Part shown: piece by piece, positions 25,547 to 34,316 of the stretch
Layout: every line of letters begins with the position of its first letter
Numbering within the stretch: position 1 is the stretch's first letter
Assembly (NCBI RefSeq): GCF_008085915.1
Contig: NZ_VSJK01000008.1
Location: 186,001-250,000 of the forward strand
Reading direction: 5' to 3'
From: Oceaniovalibus sp. ACAM 378
GTDB taxonomy: Bacteria > Pseudomonadota > Alphaproteobacteria > Rhodobacterales > Rhodobacteraceae
DNA length: 64,000 nucleotides
Position numbers and translations under genes: made by a program
Notes under the pieces: generated by a model
What the model saw: the letters and a program-made list of their open reading frames with translations, nothing else
Told to the model about the DNA's origin: nothing
Database searches by the model: none

Positions 25547-25834
25547 TCAGGAGAGGGCGGAAGCCAGTTTCATTGCCGTACCCATATCGCCATCGATGGT
25601 CAGGCGGCCCGACATGAACGCATTGGTCGGATTCAGCTCGCCCTCGATGATTTCGCGGAAGGTGTCGGCATCGGCGGTCAGCGTCACATCGGAGTCTTCG
25701 TCCCCCGCCCGCGCACCCGCGCCGTCCAGCATGATCGCGCCTTCGTCAGTGATGACGAATTTGGCCGACCCGTCGAAATCACCGCCCAGTTTTTCGTTCA
25801 GGGTGGCCACGGCTGCAGTGATCAGGTCGGACAT
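25547..25834 (-). CDS. SCP2 sterol-binding domain protein
   Basis: The 95-residue single-domain protein matches SCP2 lipid-carrier folds: LNEKLGGDFDGSAKFVITDEG, the acidic/turn segment GAGARAGDEDSDVTLTADADTF and the C-terminal FMSGRLTIDGDMGTAMKLAS motif. Such proteins bind acyl chains or other hydrophobic ligands. The start (MSDLITA) is chosen from the domain boundary and lies 84 bases from the divergent TPR gene. It sits immediately upstream of a lysophospholipase-like gene. Confidence 0.9.
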   Translation of the reverse strand: MSDLITAAVATLNEKLGGDFDGSAKFVITDEGAIMLDGAGARAGDEDSDVTLTADADTFREIIEGELNPTNAFMSGRLTIDGDMGTAMKLASALS

Positions 25835-25918
25835 TTGAAAATTCCTTTTATTGTGATGACACGGCGGGATGCTTTCCGCGCGTCTTGCGCTAGAGTTAAA
25901 AACGTTATGGGGGTCGTC

Positions 25919-26467
25919 ATGCATTTTCTCAAACCTGCCGTTGCGGCACTTGGCTTTGCAATATGTGGGGCATTCCCCGCAGTGTCGCAACAGGCCGATC
26001 TTGACGATTTGTTTGATGCGCTTCGGGTCGCACCCGCCGAAAGCGCGGAATCGATCGCGGAAAAGATCTGGGCCGAGTGGTCGAAATCTGGCTCGCCTGC
26101 GATGGATCTGTTGCTGGACCGGGGCCGCAAGATGATGGAGGCGGGCGATATTGTGCTGGCGGTCGAACATTTTTCGGCCCTGATCGATCATGCGCCGGAT
26201 TTCGCCGAAGGATACAATGCCCGAGCGACCGCGCTGTTCCAGCTGAACCGATATGGCGAATCGCTCGATGATATCCGCAGCACGCTGGCGCTGAACCCGC
26301 GTCATTTCGGCGCGCTGTCGGGTCTGGGCACCTTGCTTGAAGAGTTGGGATACGAGGCCGAGGCGCTGAAGGCATGGCGCGCGGTGCGCGATCTGTATCC
26401 CGCACAGCCCAGTGCCAAGGCCGCGATCGATCGGCTGCGGGTGCTTGTCGAAGGCGTCGAGATCTGA
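25919..26467 (+). CDS. Secreted tetratricopeptide-repeat protein
   Basis: The 182-residue protein has an N-terminal signal peptide (HFLKPAVAALGFAICGAFPA, cleavage expected near VSQQA). About three TPR-like helical repeats span residues 70-170, including GDIVLAVEHFSALIDHAPDF, GYNARATALFQLNRYGES and HFGALSGLGTLLEELGYEAE. It is probably periplasmic. ATG 25919 is preferred because GGGGG lies upstream at suitable spacing; an ATG four codons earlier is also in frame. It is divergent from the SCP2 gene. Function is unknown. Confidence 0.8.
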   Translation: MHFLKPAVAALGFAICGAFPAVSQQADLDDLFDALRVAPAESAESIAEKIWAEWSKSGSPAMDLLLDRGRKMMEAGDIVLAVEHFSALIDHAPDFAEGYNARATALFQLNRYGESLDDIRSTLALNPRHFGALSGLGTLLEELGYEAEALKAWRAVRDLYPAQPSAKAAIDRLRVLVEGVEI

Positions 26468-26639
26468 TTGGGAATCCGCTGGGTAAAATCAGGGTATTTC
26501 AGGGGGTTGTGACGTTACTGCAACAAGTGCGTGGCAGGGTGCATTTGCGATATACCTTGTCAGTCGAATGGCACAGAGTTGCCCAAGGCGGCGGACGAAC
26601 CGCCCCGATCCACATAAAAATTCTCTGAGGACGAGCACC

Positions 26640-27350
26640 ATGAAACTTACAAGAACCGCGCTTGCGGCAGCATTGCTGTGCGCGCCCGCAATTTCACAAG
26701 CCGCCGAAGTCACCGGCGGTGAAATCTCGCTCGGTTACTCGGCCATGACCGAGGATTCGGATTTCAACGCGACATCTCTTGAGGGAGCGTTGGAATTGGG
26801 GTTCACGCAGACCATCGCGGCGCAGCTTGACCTTGGCTATCACAAGTACGGTTTGGTCGATGACCATGCGACCAACGTGACGCTGCACGGTATCTATCAT
26901 TTCAGCGATACGACGTCGACCGGCCTGTTCTATGGCCGCGAATCAGTCGACGGTTCCGATGCCGACTTCTACGGGATTGAGGCCGGACACGAATATGAAG
27001 ATTTCGATGTCGAGGGCTATGTTGGATACGGCAAGGAGAGCGGCATTTCCGCCACCGTCGTCGGGCTGAGCGGCGCCTATGCGTTCAACGACAGCGTTTC
27101 GCTGGGTATGTCGTTTGACAATGTCGACTTCAACGGTGGCCTGAGCGCGCGCCGCTTTGGGGTCAAGGGCAGCTATGACTTCGGGACTGGCGCAGCGGCC
27201 TATGCCGAGGTCGGCGAGGCGCGCCTCGATATCGGTGGCCTTTCGATATCCGACACCTTTGTCGGCATCGGCGCGACCTTCGCCTTTGGCGCCGACCGTG
27301 GCGCGACCTTTGGAAAGCGCGGTCTGGCGCATCTCGTTCCGGGGCTCTGA
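26640..27350 (+). CDS. Outer-membrane beta-barrel (porin-like) protein
   Basis: The 236-residue protein has a signal peptide (MKLTRTALAAALLCAPAISQ, cleavage near AQA-like SQAAE). Alternating beta strands rich in Gly, Tyr and Asp follow, such as ISLGYSAMTEDSDF, AQLDLGYHKYGLV and TVVGLSGAYAFNDSVSLGMS. It is too short for a trimeric porin and lacks a typical terminal Phe, so a small 8-12-strand barrel is more likely. The start follows a GAGGACGAGC stretch. Tandem hairpins follow the stop. I do not recognise a specific family. Confidence 0.7.
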   Translation: MKLTRTALAAALLCAPAISQAAEVTGGEISLGYSAMTEDSDFNATSLEGALELGFTQTIAAQLDLGYHKYGLVDDHATNVTLHGIYHFSDTTSTGLFYGRESVDGSDADFYGIEAGHEYEDFDVEGYVGYGKESGISATVVGLSGAYAFNDSVSLGMSFDNVDFNGGLSARRFGVKGSYDFGTGAAAYAEVGEARLDIGGLSISDTFVGIGATFAFGADRGATFGKRGLAHLVPGL

Positions 27351-27360
27351 TCTTCGCATT

Positions 27361-27407
27361 GCCGGTTTGAAACCGGCGGGCGCGGCGTGCTTTGTGCGCC
27401 GCGCCCG
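27361..27407 (+). terminator. Tandem hairpins after the beta-barrel gene
   Basis: The first hairpin is GCCGGTT/AACCGGC with a 3-base loop (27361-27377). The second pairs CGGGCGCGGCG (27377-27387) with CGCCGCGCCCG (27397-27407). Neither has a T-run, so they may be rho-assisted or stabilising. They separate the barrel gene from the helicase. Confidence 0.5.
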
Positions 27408-27485
27408 TGTCCGGATTCGGGGCAGGGTTGTGTCCCGACGCCGGACAGGTCATCTAGGTGGTGACGAACAGGCGAGGCGCAGGGC

Positions 27486-30400
27486 ATGACCGTTTCTACG
27501 GGCCAAATTACCGCAATTCTTGGCCCCACGAACACCGGCAAGACCCATTACGCCATCGAGCGGATGCTGGGTTATCGCAGCGGGATCATTGGCCTGCCGC
27601 TCCGGCTTCTTGCGCGTGAGGTTTACGACAAGATCGTTGCCGCCCGCGGCCCCTCGGTCGTGGCCCTGATCACCGGCGAAGAGCGGATTGTGCCCGAGCG
27701 CGCACAATACTGGGTCTGCACGGTCGAGGCGATGCCCGAAGGCATGGGTGCCGATTTTCTGGCCGTCGATGAAATCCAGCTTTGCGCCGATCCGGAGCGG
27801 GGGCATGTTTTCACCGACCGCCTGTTGCGCGCGCGCGGCACCCACGAAACCCTGTTCATGGGTGCCGAAACCATGCGGGGCGCCATCGCCGCCCTTGTTC
27901 CCAAGGTGAATTTCGTACGCCGCGAGCGGTTTTCGCAACTGCTTTACACCGGTTCGAAAAAGGTTTCTCGGCTGCAGCCGCGCAGCGCAATCGTGGGATT
28001 TTCGGTTGATAACGTCTATGCCATCGCCGAACTGATCCGTCGGCAAAAGGGCGGTGCGGCAGTGGTCATGGGCGCGCTTTCACCGCGGACGCGCAACGCT
28101 CAGGTCGAAATGTACCAGAACGGCGATGTGGAATTTCTGGTCGCCACCGATGCCATCGGCATGGGGCTGAACCTGGATATCAACCATGTGGCGTTTTCCG
28201 GTCTGTCGAAATTCGACGGGCGGCGAATGCGCACATTGGCGCCCAATGAACTGGCGCAGATCGCCGGGCGGGCGGGGCGTTATCTGAACGACGGCACGTT
28301 TGGCGTGACCGGCGAGGCACCGCCGCTTGACGATGGCGTGGTCGATGCGATCACCGAAAACCGGTTTCCTCCGATCAAGAAACTCCAATGGCGCAACGCG
28401 CGTCTGGAGTTCGGGACGGCAGGCGCGCTGATCCGCAGTCTTGAAGCACCGACAGATGGCAAGGAGGGCGAGGAATGGCTGGCCCGTGCCCGCGAAGCCG
28501 ATGATCTTGCGGCGCTGAAAACGCTGTCGGATATGCCCGAAGTCGCCATGCGATGTAGCGATGCGCGCGGTGTCAAACTGCTTTGGGACGTTTGCCGCAT
28601 TCCCGACTTTCGCAGCATCAGTGCGGGCGAACATGCCAACCTGCTGCAACGTATATTCGGGTTCCTGTCCGAGTGGGGCCGGGTGCCCGACGACTGGATG
28701 GCGGGACAAATTAAGCGGATCGACCGAACCGATGGCGACATTGACGCGTTAAGTAAAAGACTGGCCTATATCCGCACGTGGACTTATGTCGCACAGCGCA
28801 AAGGCTGGCTGGATGACGAAACCCATTGGCGCGAAGCAACCCGTGCCGTAGAAGACCGACTGTCGGATGCGCTGCATGGCGCACTGACCCAACGATTTGT
28901 GGACCGGCGCACATCTGTGCTGTTGCGCCGGCTCAAGCAGAAGGAGAGCCTTGTGGCCGAGGTGAATGACAAGGGCGAAGTAAGCGTCGAGGGGCAGGTT
29001 CTGGGCCGCCTTCAGGGGTTTCGGTTTCAACATGATGCCTCGGCATCCCCGGACGAGGCCAAGACATTGCGTCAGGCCGCCGAGACGGCGTTGAAGCCCG
29101 AATTCCATCTGCGGGCTGACCGGTTTTATAACGCGCCGGATACCGAACTGGATTTCACCGAACAGGGGGGCCTGATGTGGGGTTCCTCGGCGGTGGGCAA
29201 ACTGGTTGCCGGTGCCGAGCCGATGAAACCCATGGTCGAAGCCTTCGTTGACGACGAGGCTGGCCATGACGTGGCGCAGAAAGTGCAGCGTCGGTTGCAG
29301 CATTTCATCGATCGCAAAGTGGCAACTCTGTTCGAGCCGCTGCTGGCGATGCAGCGCGACGAGGGTCTGACCGGGCTGGCGCGTGGATTTGCGTTCCGGA
29401 TGATCGAAAACCTTGGCATATTGCCCCGGGATCAGATCGCTGGCGAGGTGAAAGAGCTGGATCAGGATGCCCGCGGCGCGTTGCGCAAGCATGGTATCCG
29501 TTTCGGTCAGTTCACCGTTTTCCTGCCACTGCTCCTGAAACCTGCGGCGACGCGGTTGCGGCTGGTGTTGTGGGGCCTGTCCAAGGAGTTGAGTGAATTC
29601 CCTGAAAGCCCGCCCCCAGGGCTGGTGACGATTGCGGCTGGCAAGGGCATGCCCGACGGCGCCCATACGATGATGGGCTACCGTACCGCTGGTGAGCGGG
29701 CGATCCGCATCGACATGCTGGAACGTCTGGCCGATATGCTGCGTGGCCAGAACAGCCGCGCGGGATTCGAGGCAACACCCGATATGCTTTCGATCACGGG
29801 CATGACGCTGGAGCATTTTTCCGAGCTGATGAACGGTCTTGGGTATCAGGCCGAACGTGGCGAGCGTGTGAAGGTCAAGGCGGCGAAACCATCCGCCGCA
29901 CCCGAAACGCCATCCGAAAGCCCGCCGGATACGCCGCCGGAAACCCCGGTGGAAACACCGACCGAGGCACCCGAGCCGCCGGTGGAAACACCTGCGGAAA
30001 CGCCAGCCGAGAGCCCGGGCGAATCTCCGCCTGAACCACCGGTCGAAGCGCCCGACCAGACTCCTGCGGAAACACCCGTGAACCCGCCCGCGGAACTGCC
30101 CGGTCAGTCGCCCGACGAATCGCCTTCGGACATTCCAGTCGAAGTGCCGGATGGGACGCCCGACGAGACGCCGCTACTCTCCTCAGAAGGCGATGATGCG
30201 CTTTTGCCGGTCGATGTGGCGATGCAGTCACCCGGCGATCCGGCATTGGTCGATGCACTGGACATGGACAATCCGGCAAATCTGCCCGGCACCGATCCAT
30301 CCGAGGTGCCCGGGACCGGCGATGCCGACCCGGTGATAGACGCGATCGCGCTGGACGCAGGCGGGACGCCGGATGTTGTAGCTGAAACACCAACGGGCGA

Positions 30401-30716
30401 GACCGAGGTGTTCTTTACCTTCACATGGCGCGGAAACCGTCCGGCGCGTGATTCCAATCGTGGGCCACGTCGTGACGGGCAAAACTCGCGTGGTGAGGGT
30501 GAAGCACGCGAAGCCAAGCCAAAGGGTCGCAGACCGAACAAGGGCAAACCCGAGGGGGCCGCCGACCGCAAGGACCGTGGACCCGACCGGAGCAAAGATG
30601 CTGGCAAGGGACGCGGCGCCAAGACATTCGAGGCCCGTCCGCCCAAGCGCGAAAAACCGATTGATCCCGATAATCCGTTTGCCGCCGCGCTGATGGCTTT
30701 GCGTGACAAAAGCTGA
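27486..30716 (+). CDS. SUV3-like RNA/DNA helicase with long proline-rich tail
   Basis: The 1076-residue superfamily 2 helicase is related to mitochondrial SUV3. Walker A is GPTNTGKT (13-20), the DExH-type box is VDEIQ (94-98), and motifs VGFSVDNVYAIAELI, ATDAIGMGLNLDINHV and QIAGRAGR follow. Residues up to about 790 are helicase and SUV3-type C-terminal domains. From about 801 to 900 there is a repetitive P-x-E-T/S tract, then an acidic linker and a basic Arg/Lys/Gly tail (about 985-1055) that could bind RNA. It overlaps the S4-protein gene by 14 bases, suggesting a shared role in RNA metabolism or decay. Confidence 0.88.
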   Translation: MTVSTGQITAILGPTNTGKTHYAIERMLGYRSGIIGLPLRLLAREVYDKIVAARGPSVVALITGEERIVPERAQYWVCTVEAMPEGMGADFLAVDEIQLCADPERGHVFTDRLLRARGTHETLFMGAETMRGAIAALVPKVNFVRRERFSQLLYTGSKKVSRLQPRSAIVGFSVDNVYAIAELIRRQKGGAAVVMGALSPRTRNAQVEMYQNGDVEFLVATDAIGMGLNLDINHVAFSGLSKFDGRRMRTLAPNELAQIAGRAGRYLNDGTFGVTGEAPPLDDGVVDAITENRFPPIKKLQWRNARLEFGTAGALIRSLEAPTDGKEGEEWLARAREADDLAALKTLSDMPEVAMRCSDARGVKLLWDVCRIPDFRSISAGEHANLLQRIFGFLSEWGRVPDDWMAGQIKRIDRTDGDIDALSKRLAYIRTWTYVAQRKGWLDDETHWREATRAVEDRLSDALHGALTQRFVDRRTSVLLRRLKQKESLVAEVNDKGEVSVEGQVLGRLQGFRFQHDASASPDEAKTLRQAAETALKPEFHLRADRFYNAPDTELDFTEQGGLMWGSSAVGKLVAGAEPMKPMVEAFVDDEAGHDVAQKVQRRLQHFIDRKVATLFEPLLAMQRDEGLTGLARGFAFRMIENLGILPRDQIAGEVKELDQDARGALRKHGIRFGQFTVFLPLLLKPAATRLRLVLWGLSKELSEFPESPPPGLVTIAAGKGMPDGAHTMMGYRTAGERAIRIDMLERLADMLRGQNSRAGFEATPDMLSITGMTLEHFSELMNGLGYQAERGERVKVKAAKPSAAPETPSESPPDTPPETPVETPTEAPEPPVETPAETPAESPGESPPEPPVEAPDQTPAETPVNPPAELPGQSPDESPSDIPVEVPDGTPDETPLLSSEGDDALLPVDVAMQSPGDPALVDALDMDNPANLPGTDPSEVPGTGDADPVIDAIALDAGGTPDVVAETPTGETEVFFTFTWRGNRPARDSNRGPRRDGQNSRGEGEAREAKPKGRRPNKGKPEGAADRKDRGPDRSKDAGKGRGAKTFEARPPKREKPIDPDNPFAAALMALRDKS
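29890..30180 (+). repeat. Coding low-complexity repeat (x-E-T/S-P units) in the helicase tail
   Basis: About 97 codons encode near-periodic four-residue units such as PETP, VETP, AETP, AESP and ESPP, interrupted by EPPVE and DQTP variants. At DNA level the 12-base period shows imperfect copies around GAAACACC and GAGAGCCC. Such tracts change length easily by slippage and are probably disordered and acidic. Confidence 0.8.
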
Positions 30717-31116
30717 CGCCACGGCCGGCCCGCGCCAGACGGTGCGGGCCGACAAGTGGCTGTTCTTTGCCCGGTTTTTCAAAACCCGGACACTGGCCGC
30801 TCAGGTGATCTCGGGTCGCCACCTGCGGATCAACGGCACCCATGCGCGCAAGCCGGCACAGGCGGTGGGGCCGGGCGATGTTCTGACTTTTCCGCAGGGC
30901 GAGACTATACGCGTCATTGAGGTCGTGACCTGCGGCGCTCGGCGCGGTCCGGCAACCGAGGCGGCAACACTGTTCCTAGATCGCACGCCAGTGACGGAAT
31001 CCGTTCCCCGATCGCCCCGCTTTGAAGGAAAGGGCCGCCCCTCAAAGAAGGACCGCCGCGACATCGATCTTTTGTTGCGCGGTAACGATTTCGGCAATTC
31101 GGGTCCGCTTGAATGA
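30703..31116 (+). CDS. S4-domain RNA-binding protein (HslR-like)
   Basis: The 137-residue protein has an S4 domain at about residues 15-75: VRADKWLFFARFFKTRTLA, VISGRHLRINGTHARKPAQA and VGPGDVLTF. A basic C-terminus follows (RFEGKGRPSKKDRRDIDLL). It resembles Hsp15/HslR, which rescues stalled 50S subunits carrying peptidyl-tRNA. The GTG start at 30703 overlaps the helicase 3' end by 14 bases, so translation is probably coupled. This helicase-S4-ferredoxin-CarD order is common in Rhodobacterales. Confidence 0.85.
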   Translation: MTKADATAGPRQTVRADKWLFFARFFKTRTLAAQVISGRHLRINGTHARKPAQAVGPGDVLTFPQGETIRVIEVVTCGARRGPATEAATLFLDRTPVTESVPRSPRFEGKGRPSKKDRRDIDLLLRGNDFGNSGPLE

Positions 31117-31165
31117 TCCTGGCAACAAGGCTAGGTCAGGGGTGATTTAGAGTGGAACCGCACCA

Positions 31166-31504
31166 ATGACCTATGTCGTCACCGACAATTGCATCGCCTG
31201 TAAATACACCGACTGCGTCGAAGTCTGCCCGGTGGATTGCTTCTATGAGGGCGAGAACATGTTGGTCATCCACCCCGATGAATGTATCGACTGTGGTGTG
31301 TGCGAACCCGAATGCCCCGCAGATGCGATCCGCCCCGACACAGAGCCCGGGATGGAGCCATGGGTGGAGTTCAACCGCCAGTACTCCGAGGCCTGGCCGG
31401 TGATCATCACCAAGAAAGATCCTTTGCCGGAAGCAGAAGAACGCGACGGTGAAGCCGGAAAAATGGAAAAATACTTCTCGACTGAGCCGGGCGAGGGTGG
31501 CTGA
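31166..31504 (+). CDS. fdxA: 7Fe ferredoxin FdxA
   Basis: The 112-residue ferredoxin is of the [3Fe-4S][4Fe-4S] Azotobacter FdI type. Cysteines 9, 12, 17, 21 and 25 ([18 protein letters not shown]) and the second set 40, 43, 46 and 50 ([12 protein letters not shown]) bind the clusters. The C-terminal half is the usual acidic tail with [15 protein letters not shown]. It carries low-potential electrons in the cytoplasm; the partner is unknown. A hairpin with a T-run follows the stop. Confidence 0.95.
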   Translation: MTYVVTDNCIACKYTDCVEVCPVDCFYEGENMLVIHPDECIDCGVCEPECPADAIRPDTEPGMEPWVEFNRQYSEAWPVIITKKDPLPEAEERDGEAGKMEKYFSTEPGEGG

Positions 31505-31554
31505 AAGCATCCAATAGTGGGTTTCGGGTGTAATTCGCCATCTGGTTGCGCAAG

Positions 31555-31588
31555 AGTAGCGAAACAATATTACGTCGTCGCTACTTTT
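31555..31588 (+). terminator. Terminator after fdxA
   Basis: AGTAGCGA (31555-31562) and TCGCTACT (31578-31585) form a perfect 8-base stem with a 15-base loop and are followed by TTT. It lies 50 bases beyond the fdxA stop, in an otherwise A+T-rich spacer. Confidence 0.55.
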
Positions 31589-31844
31589 CGCTGGGATTAT
31601 CGTAAGTGACGCAGCGACATCTTTCGGATGGCGCTATTTTGTGCTATATATGGCATACGATAATTGGCGAACGACAATATTCTGCAAGTTTTGCAACTGA
31701 GAAATACCCGGGGGTGCCTGCCGCGATGCGGCCAAAGCGACTTGGGTGGAAATTCCGGTAACGACGGGAATATACGTGTTCCCGCCGTCGTCTTGTTGTC
31801 TGTCTATCGCCTGAAACGGGGTTCCTAAGGGAAAGTGTGTCTGT
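31589..31844 (+). promoter_or_regulatory. Long leader region of carD
   Basis: The spacer is visibly A+T-richer than the surrounding DNA between about 31620 and 31700. It includes TATATA and GATAAT, either of which could be a -10 element, though no strong -35 is seen. Closer to the gene, ACGACGGGAA (from about 31759) can pair with TTCCCGCCGTCGT (to about 31796) with a small bulge, giving a stable leader hairpin. AAGGGA precedes the start. No gene is seen here. Confidence 0.4.
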
Positions 31845-32360
31845 ATGAGCAAGTCGAAGAAACTGGATTTCCGGCCGAACGAATTTGTCGTCTATCCGGC
31901 CCATGGTGTGGGTCAGATTGTGTCGATCGAACATCAAGAGATAGCCGGTATCTCTTTGGAATTGTTCGTGATCTCCTTTGAAAAGGACAAAATGACGCTG
32001 CGGGTTCCCACCCATAAGGCGACTGATGTCGGCATGCGCTCGCTTTCGTCACCCGATATCGTGACCAAGGCGATGACGACGCTCAAGGGTAAGGCCAAGG
32101 TTAAAAAGGCCATGTGGTCGCGTCGGGCGCAGGAATACGAGCAAAAGATCAACTCGGGCGATCTGATCGCGATTGCCGAGGTGGTGCGCGACCTGCACCG
32201 CACCGACGACCAACGCGAGCAAAGCTACTCGGAACGTCAGCTGTACGAGGCCGCATTGGAGCGTTTGACGCGCGAAGTGGCCGCCGTTTCAGGTGGTGAC
32301 GAATCACTCGCCCAACGTCAGGTTGGTGATGTGCTGACCAGCCGCGCCGCTGCAGCCTGA
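31845..32360 (+). CDS. carD: CarD family transcriptional regulator
   Basis: The 171-residue protein has an N-terminal RNA-polymerase-interacting Tudor-like domain (FRPNEFVVYPAHGVGQIVSIE, then LELFVISFEKDKMTLRVPTHK). A helical C-terminal DNA-binding domain contains the conserved WSRRAQEYEQKINSGDLIAI and ERQLYEAALERLTREVA. CarD/CdnL binds the RNAP beta subunit and stabilises open complexes, particularly at rRNA and other housekeeping promoters. Length is typical. A strong terminator follows. Confidence 0.93.
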   Translation: MSKSKKLDFRPNEFVVYPAHGVGQIVSIEHQEIAGISLELFVISFEKDKMTLRVPTHKATDVGMRSLSSPDIVTKAMTTLKGKAKVKKAMWSRRAQEYEQKINSGDLIAIAEVVRDLHRTDDQREQSYSERQLYEAALERLTREVAAVSGGDESLAQRQVGDVLTSRAAAA

Positions 32361-32378
32361 TTTCAGACTGAAACGATC

Positions 32379-32416
32379 AAACCGCCATCCGGGGTAACCC
32401 GGGCGGCGGTTTTTTA
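32379..32416 (+). terminator. Intrinsic terminator after carD
   Basis: AAACCGCC pairs with the GGCGGTTT end, with an inner CCGGG/CCCGG stem and GTAA loop, followed by TTTTTT. It is one of the clearest rho-independent terminators in the window. The cobS stop codon on the opposite strand lies within the T-run. Confidence 0.85.
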
Positions 32417-33172
32417 TTGGCCGAGCACAGCAACAAGGGTCACCAGCGCGCCCATTTCGCAGATCTGCTGAGTGGCGCCCAGAATATCGCCGGTCTGACC
32501 ACCGATCTTTCGCAGCGCAATGACCGCGCACAGGGCGGCGCCAAGCACGACGGCGGCAAGTGCTGCCAGACTGGCGGTGCCAAGACAGGTCGCGCCGATC
32601 CCCATCCCAAGCGCCAGCGCCAGCCAAGGCGCGGATTGTGGCGCGCGGCCCACCTGCGCCGACAGCCCGCCGGCCCGCGCATTGGGCAACCAGCGAGACA
32701 GCGCCACCATCGGCATCCGCGACAAGGTCGCCACAGCGATCAGCGCTAGCCAACCGATGCCCGCATCGAACAACGCTGCCATCGCCATCCAGCGCAGGCC
32801 CAGCGACAGCACCAGCGCGACCACGCCATAGGTGCCGATATGGCTGTCCTTCATGATCTCCAACCGTCGCTCCGGCGTCCATCCACCCCACAGCCCATCA
32901 GCGGAATCCGCCAGCCCGTCTTCGTGCAGCGCGCCTGTGAGGACTGCCAAACTGGCCAGCGCAAGCCCGGCAGAAATCCCCGGGCCGGTGCCCAGAAGCA
33001 TCGCCAATGCGCCAATTCCCCCGGCCAGCCCGCCGATGACCGCCCCCACCAGCGGCCAGGCCCATGCGGCCTGCGCCCCGCGCGTTTGCCCCTGCATCGG
33101 AAGCGGCAGCCGGGTCAGCAGACCCAGCGCCGAAACCACATCTGCGGCGCGCGGTCTTGCGCTGTTGGTCAT
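32414..33172 (-). CDS. cobS: Adenosylcobinamide-GDP ribazoletransferase
   Basis: The 252-residue polytopic membrane enzyme joins alpha-ribazole (or its phosphate) to adenosylcobinamide-GDP, the last assembly step of cobalamin. The conserved acidic motif HEDGLADSADGLWGGWTPE (about residues 83-101) and RLPLPMQ near the N-terminus identify it. Several hydrophobic helices follow. It is divergent from cobT, which supplies the lower-ligand nucleotide. The 81-base gap between them is too short for a cobalamin riboswitch, and none is visible. Confidence 0.92.
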   Translation of the reverse strand: MTNSARPRAADVVSALGLLTRLPLPMQGQTRGAQAAWAWPLVGAVIGGLAGGIGALAMLLGTGPGISAGLALASLAVLTGALHEDGLADSADGLWGGWTPERRLEIMKDSHIGTYGVVALVLSLGLRWMAMAALFDAGIGWLALIAVATLSRMPMVALSRWLPNARAGGLSAQVGRAPQSAPWLALALGMGIGATCLGTASLAALAAVVLGAALCAVIALRKIGGQTGDILGATQQICEMGALVTLVAVLGQ

Positions 33173-33253
33173 CGGATCACCTCAATCGCCGCTTTCAGTC
33201 GTGGCAGCAATCCTTAAACAGGGCACAGAGGCAGAGCAACGGAACAGGCCAAT

Positions 33254-34267
33254 ATGACCCAGAAATTTCAAACCCTTGCCGATTTTCGTGCGCTGTTGCG
33301 CGATCTTCCCGCGCCCGACAGCGCTGCGATAGACGGCGCGGTGGCGCGCAACGCACAGTTGACCAAGCCACCCGGCGCATTGGGTCGGATCGAGGATCTG
33401 GCAATCTGGTATGCGGGCTGGCGTGGCGATCCGCGCCCTTCTGTGACGGCGTCGCAGGTCATCGTCTTTGCCGGGAATCACGGTGTCGCTGCGCGCGGTG
33501 TGTCGGCTTTCCCGCCCGAGGTAACGGCGCAGATGGTGGAAAATTTCCGCAACGGTGGCGCGGCGGTCAACCAATTGGCCAAGGTGTTCCACGCGCGGAT
33601 CGATGTGCACGCCTTGTCGCTGGACACGCCGACGGGCGATTTCACCGAGATCCGCGCGATGGACGACGCGGCTCTGGTCGCGGCGCTGCGGGCGGGGTGG
33701 GAAGCGGTCGACCCTGCCACCGACCTGTTGGTGGTGGGCGAAATGGGCATCGGCAACACCACTGCGGCAGCGGTACTAGCCGCCGCTTTATTCGGCGGGA
33801 CGGGTGCGGACTGGACCGGGCGTGGCACCGGCGTGACCGGTCCCGCGCTGACCGCGAAACAAGCGGTGGTCGATGCGGGGCTGGCACGCCACGCGGGCGA
33901 AACAGACCCTTTGGCGCGGCTGGGCTGTTTCGGTGGGCGAGAAATGGCGGCCATGGCCGGTGCGGTGATCCGGGCAAGGCTGCTGCGGATCCCGGTTATC
34001 CTTGATGGATTCATCTGCTGCGCCGCGGTTGCGCCTTTGTCTGTGGCTCAGCCCGGCGCGCTGGATCACTGCGTCGCCGGGCATCTTTCGTCTGAGTGTG
34101 CACATGACCGTTTGCTGACACATCTGGGCAAGGCGCCGCTGCTGTCACTGGGCCTGCGGTTGGGCGAAGGATCGGGGGCGGCGCTTGCCATCGGACTCCT
34201 ACAGAGTGCGGTCGCCTGCCATTCGGGCATGGCCACCTTTGCCGAAGCGGGCGTGGCAGGGGGGTGA
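33254..34267 (+). CDS. cobT: Nicotinate-nucleotide--dimethylbenzimidazole phosphoribosyltransferase
   Basis: The 337-residue enzyme activates the lower ligand of cobalamin by transferring phosphoribose from nicotinate mononucleotide to dimethylbenzimidazole. Conserved blocks are [15 protein letters not shown] (about 36-50), [17 protein letters not shown] (about 74-90), [14 protein letters not shown] (about 163-176) and the C-terminal [12 protein letters not shown] with the catalytic Glu. The start codon is ATG 33254. It pairs functionally with divergent cobS. Confidence 0.95.
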   Translation: MTQKFQTLADFRALLRDLPAPDSAAIDGAVARNAQLTKPPGALGRIEDLAIWYAGWRGDPRPSVTASQVIVFAGNHGVAARGVSAFPPEVTAQMVENFRNGGAAVNQLAKVFHARIDVHALSLDTPTGDFTEIRAMDDAALVAALRAGWEAVDPATDLLVVGEMGIGNTTAAAVLAAALFGGTGADWTGRGTGVTGPALTAKQAVVDAGLARHAGETDPLARLGCFGGREMAAMAGAVIRARLLRIPVILDGFICCAAVAPLSVAQPGALDHCVAGHLSSECAHDRLLTHLGKAPLLSLGLRLGEGSGAALAIGLLQSAVACHSGMATFAEAGVAGG

Positions 34268-34316
34268 GCAGCGCCACGGTTCGGGTCTTAAACGGTTGCC
34301 GCCCGGGCAGTGGCCT

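Noticed and set aside
29890-30180. Periodic DNA in the helicase gene considered as a CRISPR or non-coding repeat array
   Set aside because: The period is about 12 bases, in frame, and encodes proline/glutamate units; there are no spacer-repeat alternations.
33173-33253. Cobalamin riboswitch between cobS and cobT
   Set aside because: The spacer is only 81 bases and shows no B12-box-like sequence or space for the fold.
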